Shown here: positions 53,193 to 62,599 of the stretch, piece by piece
Layout: each line of letters begins with the position of its first letter
Numbering within the stretch: the first letter of the stretch is position 1
Assembly (NCBI GenBank): GCA_031763025.1
Contig: JASSKH010000032.1
Span: forward strand, 372,001-436,000
Length of the DNA stretch: 64,000 bases
Reading direction: 5' to 3'
Source: Macrocystis pyrifera
Taxonomy: Eukaryota > Sar > Phaeophyceae > Laminariales > Laminariaceae
Translations under genes and position numbers: made by a program
The notes under the pieces: model-generated
Told to the model about the DNA's origin: nothing
Seen by the model: the letters and a program-made list of their open reading frames with translations, nothing else
Database searches by the model: none

Positions 53193-53400
53193 GCTACATT
53201 GTTCAATTTCTCCGCAATGATAATTTTACGTCCATATTGTGCAGAGGGGGGTGCCCGGCTGTGTTGTGTTCGGTATAAATAGCTTCCGAATAGCTTCCTC
53301 TTGCGGCCGCGCAGATGAACTCTGGCGGGAGGGGCAAGCCAAGCATCCACGTACAGTAGTTTTATTCCAACAAACACAGTAGTAACGCCTCTACAACGAC

Positions 53401-53843
53401 GGGGGGGGGGGGGGGGGGGGGGGGGGGTGTACTCGATAGGAGAGATGCACTCGATCTCATGCATGGCCGTAGTCGTAAGACCATAGACCCTCGCATCCCT
53501 ACAATGCCGGGACGGAGCATGTCGGGTTTTCACCGACCAGGCAGACATTGCTTGCACCAAGCGCGAAGCGCCGTGAGGTGTCCGGCGAGTCGCATGAAGG
53601 GTGAGCTGCATCCTACTAAGAGCCGCTTGTGAGGCGGACTTGCATATGGATGACAGCTTCAATGAGTTACTTTAATTTCCGGTGTGGCCACTTCCAGAGA
53701 CAGCAATGGGAGTACTATGTAACTGCCTCTTGGATGCCGTACCTTGAACACTAGGTGATACGACCAATTCCCTTGTGCAGAGTAAAGGTTCTTGACTTCC
53801 CACAAATGATCTAACTAGACGACGACCAGCTGTGGGCGACCGC

Positions 53844-53878
<35 letters not shown>

Positions 53879-53998
53879 GGTCCCCTGGATGTCTAGCTCA
53901 CGTAGTGAGCGGCATGTTTTACAGTGTCGTTGCCAACCGACGCCAACCCAACCCATATATAATATATGGGGAGGGGGGGGGGGGGGGGGGGGGGGGGG
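53401..53998 (-). mobile_element. Full-length poly(C)-tailed retroposon, minus strand
   Basis: The 3' tail is the G-run 53401-53427. The body (53428-53967) is co-linear with 39338-39855 and over 85% identical over much of its length, including the internal homopolymer (about 38 A at 53847-53877). The 5' end abuts a second G-run at 53973-53998, so in its own orientation it starts right after a C-tract. Confidence 0.8.
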
Positions 53999-54178
53999 AG
54001 AGATACCATGACACTGCTGTTGTTTTGTACCTCAGCTGCTCGGGCTACTTTGTGGGACCGATGCTGGACGTACAGCAGTCTCATATTTTCTGCACTTTTT
54101 CCCCGTCAATCCAAATTTCGAAAACTGATGCCTGCTGCCCACCTGTGTGCTTGACTTTCGAACCCAGGTGGCGTCGAG

Positions 54179-54304
54179 ATGACACCTCGGAGGCGTTACC
54201 GATTAAAGGGTTTCCTGAGGCTGGTTCTGCTGCTGCTAGTCGAGGGTAATACCGCCGCTCACCCGGCAGTGGCAGCTGGTACTACTGTACCTGACATTGG
54301 ACAG
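54179..54304 (+). CDS. Unknown gene, exon 1 (signal peptide)
   Basis: 42 codons from ATG to a GTAGTT donor: basic start RRRYRLK, hydrophobic core FLRLVLLLLV, then EGNTAAHPAVAAG, a likely cleavage region. It is a good match to an ER signal peptide. It could instead be a lone chance frame. Confidence 0.4.
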
Positions 54305-57300
54305 GTAGTTTTTTGGGTGACTGTTTCACTGTTGAGATACCCCACAGAGACAGGGGCGCGATCGTTTTTCAGCGCTACGTAGTCTTTTCGTCAACGGTAA
54401 AAAGGGTGCTAAGGTCGAATATTAATTTTTCGGAAGGCTCTCATCGACCAGATTTCCAAAAATAACTCGTTCGGTATTTCTTGTGGCAGCCTTCCTTCCT
54501 TCCTTCCTTCCTTCCTTCCCTTAGTTAGTCGGGAAACGATCGAGCGCTGAAAAAATCGATCGCACCCACCCCTGCTGCATGTGCGAACTCAACGGTCTTC
54601 ATTCACTCTTTACCGTACCTTTGTGTATTCGCTACTGTACGTGCCCCTCCAAACGAACATCTTGTAACGTTGTATCCTTATTTTTATTTGTTGTAGAGCA
54701 GCTGTGACTCGGCACAACCTACAGTAGCCCTTTTCCGACTGCAGTCCCGTTTTGGAGACAAACAACTCAAATTATACAAATTATACCTGGTAGTAAGTGC
54801 TTTGTCTCCAAAAACGGGACTGAGGTCCAAAAATCGTAATTCATTTGCTGTTTTTCTGAAAGGAGCCGACGACGAAAAAGTCAGCTAAAGAACTGGACGG
54901 TCTTCAGCGCGGTCGCACGCGATACAACCCCCAGCCCCCCCCCAGGCAGATCTACCAGATCCCCGGTGGGGGACACTAAAGGCTGTGATGACTCCCATCA
55001 TCAGCAATGTTCTACGCCAGAACAAAAAACACTGAACCGGTCGACCACGATATGCTTCGACTGCCCCCCTTATTTTCTTCGCGCAGGGGGCCTACGCGGC
55101 GGCGTCTGAAGGACCACCACCACACGGCCTCTTCTTAGACTCCTCCGCCGTCGGGCGACCCCGCGCCATGACGTCAGATCGGCGTCCCCATCCTCTCTCA
55201 CCGTTGCAACCAGCGCCGCACCTGACCAAACTTCGTGTAGACGGAAATCGAACCCGGCGGAGAGACCATCCCCCGTCAACCATGAAGCAGTTCTCACCAG
55301 ACAGTATTTTCCCGGAAAATTCCGACGATCAGCGAGGCCTGAAAAAGGAGGACGGGGGCGCAGAATCCCTGTCAACATTGAAGCGAGATATTAGGTTCCC
55401 GGAACTTTCTGACGGCCAGCGAGGCCTGGTAGAGACGGAGGGGGGGGGCAGAATCCCTTTCAGCACTGAAGCGATTCCCACCTGACAATATTTTCCTGGA
55501 ACTTTCTGACGGCCAGCGAGGCCTGGTAGTGAGGGAGGCAGCGGCGTTGTGCGTCGACGACGACAGTTTTTTTGTGACCTCGTCTGTGGTTCCGGATGCG
55601 GAAGGGTGCTATTTTGTGGCGGAGGAGACATCTTTCGGCCACGGGTTCGTGTACGTTTTGGAGGGCGGGGGCGACGACCGGAACGTTTACCCCAAGCTCA
55701 TCACCACAGATGGGGAGAGTGAGGTGAGTGAGGTGGGTGAAGGGCGGGTGTCCCAACTCGTCCTCGCCTCGTCCATATGAGTTGGAGTCGATCTGTGAAG
55801 TGTTGTTGGGTCGTAAGTATCTACTGTACGTAAAATAGGGTCGGCGTCGGGGCGGCATGAGATTCCCGAAAGTATTATCCGACATGCTGCTGCGTGAACG
55901 TGAATCGCAGTAGACATACTTAATGACGATGAGGCCATAAAAATTGGGCTACACTACGGTCTGGGCTATAATGAAAATGTCGAGCGCACCGAGCAAGCTT
56001 ACGGCAGGATTTTCATTTCTCCGCAGCATATGTTCATCGGCGGATGCGTCTATTAATAAACCAAAACGATAAGCGTGCGTGCAGGCTGGCGGTCGTATAT
56101 ACACCTACTACTTATCGTGTACGTATACACACAACAACAACAACAACAACAACAAGAGCGCTCGCACGTAGATTGTTGATCGAAAGGTTGTATTAATAGC
56201 AATCAGGGGCGCTTCCAACGAAGTACGATCTATTTCCGAAAAAAATCCAGATTGCATCTCCGCCCCAATCTTCCACTTTAGGGCCCATCTTATCGAGGAC
56301 TTTTGGTTCTTTCAATTTGATTTGATTTTTTTTTTTTTCTAATTTAATTTGCATCTGATTGGCCGAAGAGTGAATGACCGGGCAGGATTCGAAGGGGTAA
56401 AGTGGAAAGAAACAATTTGAGTGAAAGGTCTTTTGGGACTTTTTTCGTGTGACTTTTTAATTTCAATTTCGAATTTGGCAGTTGATCAGCCTTGATGTGT
56501 CATGTTCATGGTGGGCCAACACCCCCGCTGGAGTCTGGGGTGATTCTTGGTCGCTTCGGTGACCACGACCGAGGCGATAAAACCCGAACCTCAACGACAG
56601 GCGACCGGAGCAATAGCTGCGCCCACGGCCACAGACCATGGCACATTGTACCCCGGCGGTGGCGCCTCAAAATAAATCATGGCGGCCGCAAGCCCAATTT
56701 TTCGGCCTGCTCGATCGGCCAACCATCACGAAAACCGAGCAAACGAGCAAAAAAACAGAGGATACGCTCGAGACCTCGATAGCTGCATCACCGTTGCTGT
56801 TCCGCGCGTGGCGCTTGAGGGCTCCCTCCGCCCACCCAAGACACCCTGAAAGTGATAGCTTCCTATCCTGCGCCACCAAAAAGAAAGAAATGCTGGCGGT
56901 GGCGCGCACCCGACAACGCAAACCTTCGCTCTCGCCTACGCTCGTCGCTGTTTGTCGGCTGGGCGTTGTGTGACGTGCTGCGTTAATCTGGGTTGTTTCG
57001 ATTTCCTTTTCGTTTGACAATGAATGCGCCGTTTCCCGATAGGATACAAAAACGTTTTTTTTTCGAAATCAAATTAAAATTCATTGGAATTGAAACTTTA
57101 TTTCCTAATAACGAAATTTAGTGTTCCCCGTTAAGATGGGCTCTTACATCCGATGCGTCTGAACAAAAAAAAATCGTTTTGCGTCGGGCTAGTTTCATAC
57201 CTTATATGTTTCTCTTGGAACCGTAGCGCGGGTCTGCGACAAGCAATTCCTTGCTGATGCACACACAGCTCCAAAAGTCCCATTATTTCAAGTCACCTTA

Positions 57301-60300
57301 TGAGTACTGCTGTAGTCGCTGTTTTGTTGACATGGGACCCATACTCATGCTTCCCTTCTCGTTTGTCAGTACTTTTGGGCTGTGGCCTTAGTCGAAGGCT
57401 TTGCGGGCGGCGACATTATGGTGGACTGCATTTCTAAGGAGACAACAACTGCCGCGGTTCACCCGGCGGACGCCACATGGCAATGTGAGTTTGTTGTGCA
57501 GAATAGCCACAAGACGATGATGCACCTTAGTTGTCTGGATTAGCCACGTGGCATTGAGGGATATTTGTTTGGGGTGTCGCATGACACTGTGAGTTGTTCG
57601 GATAGGCCACAGGGCAGGATGAAATACAGTTATTGTTTGGATTAGCCGCATGGCATTGAGGGCTATTTGATTGGATTAGCTATATGGCAGTGTGAGATAC
57701 TGTACAGTAGTTGATTGGATTATATACGTAGTCACCTGACAGTGTGGCTTAGGTATTAGCCACATGGCATTGAGGGTTACTTGTTTGGCTTAATCGCATG
57801 GCAGTGTGAGTTGTTTGGATCTAACCTCATGGCCGGATGAGTTTTTGGGTGGATTAGCCACACGACATTGAGGGTTAGTTGTTTGGATTAGCAACATGTC
57901 ATTGATGGCCGTTCAGTTCGTTTGGATCAGACACCTGGCCTGGCCGTGTGACTGCTTTGAACTATGGCAGTGTGAGTTAGGCAGGTGCTTGGACCAGCTC
58001 TACTCGGCGGTGTGAGTTGTTCGGCTAGGTCACCTGGCAATGATGCTTAATAGTTTTGGGGTAGCCACATGCCAGCGTTAGTTGTCTTAGTTCGTACATA
58101 TGAATCCAGACGGTCTGTGTCATCAAGTGTCTCGGAGACCAGGCGGCTTTTTGAAGGCGGGTGATGTGTCGCCGCTGCTGATGCTGCTTCTAACATTGAT
58201 AACGATGATCATGACCATGATTTTTATTGTAATGATTTTTTTTATGATGATGATGATGGTGCTTGTTTGCCTTTCTATTACCAGGGTGGCACCTACGAGA
58301 GTAGTACTACTACTCTACTATTAATAGTACTAATTTTCCTAGGCTCCTCGCATAAAGAGATATATCTACCTGGTATACTATTGAGGCCATTCTTAGCGAA
58401 CCAAAACAATCGCGAGATTTTTTTTTTTTGTCAAATCGTGTTGTTCTGGTCGTGAATCTGACACAAGAAAATGCGATTCATTCATGACGTCTTTGTTTTT
58501 AATTTTTTCCCTAAAAAACAAAATCACGATTCGTGACTTCTTGTCATTGCTCGAGATACGCCTGATCAAGGCGGCACTACAAACCCCACGCACACCATTC
58601 GACGCAAGTTATGGGGGCATGACAGACTCTGTTTCGTACGCCCATTGTGAACAACGGGCGGCTGCCCAAAGATACCGCTGGGCGCGGGGCAGCGAGCACG
58701 CAGTGGCCTCGAAAATGTCGAGGAGGAGGAACCACAGCGCAAAAACAAAAGCGAAAATATTCTGAGAATCTCACGGGTCAGGCCGGGCAGACGACCTGTG
58801 AAATTGCAATCTCGCGGACCGGGCTTGGCCGACGAAGGGTGATACTGGAATCTCGCAGGCTGGGTCAGGCTTCTGCCCGTGACTTGAACATATCACGGGC
58901 CGGGCTTGGCGCGGTCGGCCGACCCGACCTGGCCATGCCCCACCCGCGAGAGTTGGCCCCACCCATAAAAACCGTTGGATGTGAAATCTCGGAATTTTTA
59001 CGATTTGAAAATGTCACGAAACGTATATTTTTCGGCTGTTTTCGTTTGAGCTGAAACGCCATGGATCGCGAGGAACGGCCCTTAGTAAGTCGCCCAACAT
59101 CCGACTGCGAAAAAAGTTCACACCTCAGACAGATCATGTACTGGTCAGATAGATGATCATTATCGTTTGTATCCGGACCTGCCCTTATGATATGTTTTGC
59201 AGGAGCCGTACTGTACAGATCCAACCCAGGAAACACGGGCTAGATCATGCAGACTGCACGGCTCCCGCGCGGTGACATGAGCTAGATCATACAGATCATA
59301 CATATCAGTAACAGGTGATCTATCTGATCTATCTTCCCCGAAAGATGTAGATGGTGATCTAGCTGTAGATGATCTGTCCGCGGTGTGCAAGAGTTGTACA
59401 GAATCCGTCCCACGGGCTAGGTTGGACACCTAACGGAAACGTTGCAAACAACACGTCCTCAGCGGCAATGGTTGAGTTGCAATGGTGGAGATGCAACGCC
59501 TGAGGAGCCCCGTCAGCGAGAACAAAATACCACCTCCAACAGATCATCGATTCCCACTTGATTACCTACTCTGCACGTTTAAAAGGGCAGATGTAATACT
59601 GTTCTGTATCGTATGATGTACCTGGTATATGAATCTAGCTCATGTTGACAGGTGTGAGCCGTATAACATACACGGTCCATCACACGCTTCCTGGGTTGGT
59701 TGGATATATACTATGGACCACCTTTCACAACGATAGGTAAGGAACTAGATGATACACAGTAGATGATCTGCATTAGGTAGTAGGTAGGTAGGGAGGTACA
59801 AGAGATATATCAATAAATCATCATCTGTGAAAGTTTTGGGTTTGAAAAGTGCTACCCCAATATCTCCAATATCTCCAATATCTCCCCTAGCCCGGCTCTG
59901 AATACGATGCTCGCCACTCGCCGCTTGTCGTGTTTCTTATCGCCGAGGTGAGCGGTGCACATTTATACTATTTCCGGGGAGCCTAACTATAATAATATTA
60001 TCATACTCAGCACATATATGAGGGTTGTTGACGTACTAGCTTTAGGTGGGACATGTTGTTTAGGGTCCATCGCCGGTTCTGATCACTATTTATTATTATA
60101 GTATGGTCTACTGTATATATGCCGTACGAGAATAGTGTTGGATAGCGTGTCGAAACTTCCGAAATATCGAACTATGCGATATTTCCCCCACCTCGGACAA
60201 ATAATCTACAGATCATCTATTCACACAGTTCATGATCTAGATCATTCAAGGCAGATAGGTTCGATCTGCCTGATCTGTATGATGTAGCCCATGTTGCCGG

Positions 60301-60947
60301 GTGGGAGCCGTACAACCTGCACGAGCTACAGTAGAACATGTTTCCTGGGATCGATCTGTATTTTTCAGATCCTATACATCATCTCATATCATAACGGCAG
60401 GTTAGGATCTATGTGTAGAAATCTAGCTCGTGGTCTCTTTAATATGCGGAAATTTCCGAAATGTCAGAAACATCGAAACTTCCGATACATTACATCACAT
60501 CGAATGCAGTATGCACTCCATCCCCCGACACCTCCATATTTGTTTATGCGGAGGCTGAACACAAAACAAGCCGGCGTGCCAATCATCGAAATCGTATTGA
60601 AATCGATTTGATTTTCGTTTTGTTCGGAAATGTGTCGAAATCGATTCTTATTCCGTATCAGATATTCCCATCACCCTAATCCCCACGCTTGTACAATACC
60701 ATACGTACGTGTATCATTATTTGCTACTATTAAAAGAACACATTTTTTCTCGAGAAACATAAGGCACGATTTAATTTATATATATGCCCCGATATCCCCA
60801 GGGTGTCTAGTACCACTCAGAGCGCGGAAATACAAGGAGAATGTCCGCACTAATATGAATACCAAACGGTCGAGAACGGCACGTTTACAGCGGTAGGTGT
60901 AGGATGAATTCTTGTCCGTTGACGACCGCCCGCCGCGGGTTTTACGC

Positions 60948-60987
<40 letters not shown>

Positions 60988-61859
60988 ATACCGCACGAGG
61001 GCGCCACCGAAACGGTTTGACGAGGAGGCCAAGGGCGTACGAAAAAAAGTTGGATGTTGCGTTTTTTGTGCACCTGGCTGCGATAACGGCGAGCAAGGGT
61101 CCCTTTGCTATGACTGTGCATCAATGTTCATTCGATGTGGCACTCCGTCGAACTCAGCCCGTGGAATTGCACGCATTGTGTCCCTCGCAACTGTTGGGGG
61201 TTGAGTCACCGCCGCTGAAAATAGGCGATTAAAGCACTGAAAGTCCAACTATTTGTGTGCGTGTGTTTGTGTTTACTTTTCTTTTTATTTTATATGAACA
61301 GGTGACGTGGATGGTACCGGCGGCCTCGTACCGGTCACCAACTCGGCATTTTCGGTAGCTTGTGGCTGTGGCACCATCACGACTACCACCACCACCCTAA
61401 CCGTGTCTACCATCAGTGGCGTGTCAACTAGCAGCAGCACTTCAGGAAGCGGAGGAGGAGGAGGAGGAGGGAGGGGGAGAAAATGCGATGCCTTCGACCG
61501 CGCCAGCAGCCACCCCAGCACCTGTCGGCGACGATACAGACAGGGGCTCGGGCACACGTACCCCGCGAACAACACCACCACCAGGAGAAGGGGCTATGGG
61601 CACACCAACAAGCCGACCGACGCAGGCTGAGGGTTGTGAGGATGATGGCGATAGCCTCGACTTTACAGACCCACCTAGTTCCGAGGCTGAGCCTGGCGCG
61701 ATGGCCAGCTCTCCTCCGAGTGTAGTCGGCGAAGAGATGGCCGTCAGCGGGGGGGGACAGGCGCCAGAGGGCCCTTTTACGCCGTTGACTATGTCCGCCG
61801 GTTGTTGTGTGCTTGGTGTCGTCCTATGTTTTGTTCGTGCTGATATGCTGATATGGTGA
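54179..61859 (+). CDS. Putative secreted / membrane protein of unknown function, 4 exons
   Basis: Proposed exons: 54179-54304, 55087-55723, 57370-57484 and 61302-61859, all GT-AG with matching phases (0, 0, 1). Exon 1 starts MTPRRRYRLKGFLRLVLLLL, a signal peptide. Exon 2 has a threefold repeat around ELSDGQRGLV, then VPDAEGCYFVAEETSFGHGF. Exon 3 is YFWAVALVEGFAGGDIMVDC...DATWQ. Exon 4 gives CDVDGTGGLVPVTNSAFSVA, a Thr/Ser stretch, a Pro/Ser/acidic region and a hydrophobic end, SAGCCVLGVVLCFV. As written, exons 2 and 4 change frame at G-rich runs (55441-55448 and about 61455-61478), plausible sequence errors. Regularly placed Cys suggest an extracellular fold. No family recognised; the joining of exons is inference. 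Confidence 0.45.
54488..54520 (+). repeat. (CTTC)n microsatellite
   Basis: About seven pure CTTC/TTCC units; lies in the proposed first intron of the unknown gene. Confidence 0.9.
54725..54836. mobile_element. piggyBac-like MITE copy
   Basis: AGCCCTTTTCCGACTGCAGT, CCCGTTTTGGAGACAAA, an insert carrying TACCTGGTA, then TTTGTCTCCAAAAACGGGACTG. The TTAA ends are lost. It lies in the proposed intron 1 of the unknown gene. Confidence 0.65.
55087..55723 (+). CDS. Unknown gene, exon 2 (tandem repeat and Cys domain)
   Basis: Follows acceptor TTCGCGCAG. Three repeats, offset 87 and 97 bases, carry FPE-SD-QRGL, ELSDGQRGLV and ELSDGQRGLV, with ESLS-LKR between. The odd offset (97) reflects one extra G in the run at 55441-55448. 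After the repeats, REAAALCVDDDSFFVTSS and GFVYVLEGGGDDRNVYP look like a folded domain. It ends at donor GTGAGTG. A terminal exon alternative at 56027-56056 (HMFIGGCVY then TAA) also fits the phase. Confidence 0.5.
56127..56154 (+). repeat. (AAC)n microsatellite
   Basis: About nine CAA/AAC units within the proposed second intron. Confidence 0.9.
57370..57484 (+). CDS. Unknown gene, exon 3
   Basis: 115 nt between TTTGTCAG and GTGAGT. It encodes 38 residues of clearly protein-like composition (ALVEGFAGGDIMVDCISKET, AAVHPADATWQ). Its phase fits exon 2 before it (0) and exon 4 after it (1). The donor region is the seed of the minisatellite that follows. Confidence 0.5.
57472..58090 (+). repeat. 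Minisatellite built from a 5' splice-site unit
   Basis: About 16-18 degenerate units of 30-37 bases, consensus near GATTAGCCACATGGCATTGAGGGTTA-TTGTTTG, alternating with GGCAGTGTGAGTTGTTTGGAT. The first unit is the exon-3 end and donor itself (CACATGGCAATGTGAGTTTG). Several units keep TGTGAGTT and so are potential decoy donors. Confidence 0.75.
59115..59396. mobile_element. AGCTAGATC-family element, complete copy
   Basis: 282 bp bounded by AGTTCACACCTCAGACAGAT and the complement of TCTGTCCGCGGTGTGCAAGA. The core has CCAACCCAGGAAACACG, GGCTCCCGCG and ACATGAGCTAGATCATAC. It is the best reference copy of the family here, and its ends suggest terminal inverted repeats of about 20 bp. Confidence 0.65.
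59550..59720. mobile_element. AGCTAGATC-family element, partial
   Basis: CGATTCCCACTTG, AAAGGGCAGATG, AATCTAGCTCATGTTGACAGG, GAGCCGTATAAC and CACGCTTCCTGGGTTGG in family order, in the opposite orientation to 59115-59396. Confidence 0.55.
60190..60430. mobile_element. AGCTAGATC-family element
   Basis: CACCTCGGACAAATAATC at the left end, then TCAAGGCAGATAGG, GTAGCCCATGTTGCCGGGTG, GAGCCGTACAACCTGCACGA and AACATGTTTCCTGGGATC. Co-linear with 59550. Confidence 0.55.
60951..60984 (+). repeat. (AT)n microsatellite
   Basis: Seventeen perfect AT units. Confidence 0.95.
61302..61859 (+). CDS. Unknown gene, exon 4 (Ser/Thr/Pro stalk, hydrophobic end)
   Basis: A good acceptor (pyrimidine tract then GAACAG) begins DVDGTGGLVPVTNSAFSVAC and TTTTTTLTVSTISGVSTSSS. 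After a GGA-rich run the coding-like frame changes to one with MPSTAPAATPAPVGDDTDRG, DDGDSLDFTDPPSSEAEPG and SPPSVVGEEMAVSGGGQAP, ending FTPLTMSAGCCVLGVVLCFV and a stop at 61857. The hydrophobic end could be a membrane anchor. A separate acceptor at 61446 for the second frame is possible. Confidence 0.4.
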
Positions 61860-62590
61860 TAGTAGTTATGCGCTTTCCGGGCTATGTAGTTCAACGATTG
61901 TCTGTTGCAAACACTCTCTAATGATAGGATATATCTCGTAGCAAACTCGCGCGGGGGGGGGGGGGGGGGGGGGGGGGGGGGCGCACTTAAACGGCGTTTG
62001 ATAGCTGCTGCCGGTTCTTGTGTGCTTGTTATCGTGTTCGTGTTCGTTTCATGGTAGTAGTAATGGTAGTCCTGCGTCTTCCGGGTTAGTTCAAAGAGAG
62101 TCTGCCATGTCTGTTGTAAACACACTCTATTGGTAGTGATAGGATAGCTCTCGCAAGAAACTCGTCGAATCGGGGGGGCGAGAGGAATGGGGGGGGCTCG
62201 TGTAGGCCTACTTAACCCCCCTTTAGAACCGCAGTCCCGTTATATGGGGACAAACTAGTCAAATTCCAAGTAGTTTGTCCCCAAAACGGTACTACTGCAG
62301 TACTAAAAGGGTTAAACAGCCTTGATGATTTCCGCCGGTTGTCGTGCGCTTGGTGTCCGTGTTCGTCTTGTTTTCTTGTTAGTGGTCCTGTGCGCTTTCC
62401 GGGCTAGATCAACGACGGGTTTTTTTTTGTAAGCGCACTCGAATGATAGTTATAGAATAGATCTCGCAACATTCTCGCGGGGAAGGGGAAGAGGGGGGGG
62501 GGGGGGGGGACGGTCGTATAGTCCCACTTAAACAGTTTTGGTGGTTCCGCCGGTTGTTCGTGTGTTTGGCGTCGTGTTCGTGCGTTTTGG
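61790..62590 (+). repeat. Tandem repeats of the gene's 3' end, about 200-230 bp units
   Basis: Four units (about 61790-61985, 61990-62205, 62330-62515 and a partial from 62535) share CGCCGGTTGTTGTGTGCTTG-like starts, CGCTTTCCGGGCTA, a CACTC-AATGATAG-ATAG block, CTCGCAA-ACTCGC and a G-run. The first unit contains the last codons of the proposed unknown gene; the others still encode hydrophobic peptides such as GSCVLVIVFVFVSW. Unit 3 is preceded by a MITE insertion. Confidence 0.7.
62212..62315. mobile_element. piggyBac-like MITE copy inside the tandem repeat
   Basis: 104 bp: TTAACCCCCCTTTAGAACCG, CAGTCCCGTTATATGGGGAC, then TTTGTCCCCAAAACGG and CAGTACTAAAAGGGTTAA. TTAA is kept on both sides. 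It separates tandem units 2 and 3, so it inserted after the array formed. Confidence 0.75.
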
Positions 62591-62599
62591 TGGTACAGT

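Larger units (their letters stand above)
58091..61301. other. Proposed intron 3 of the unknown gene; repeats only
   Basis: About 3.2 kb without a recognisable exon. It contains three AGCTAGATC-family elements, an (AT)n tract, a CGGGCTTGGC duplication near 58810 and 58895, and TACCTGGTA motifs. Small frames (for example 60983-61204) show no domain. Confidence 0.4.

Noticed and set aside
55070-55378. Minus-strand frame opposite exon 2 of the unknown gene
   Set aside because: It looks partly protein-like, but the plus strand has repeat-frame conservation, a signal peptide upstream and good splice sites.
57472-58090. CRISPR-like array
   Set aside because: Units are contiguous and degenerate with no unique spacers; the DNA is eukaryotic and the repeat is a minisatellite.
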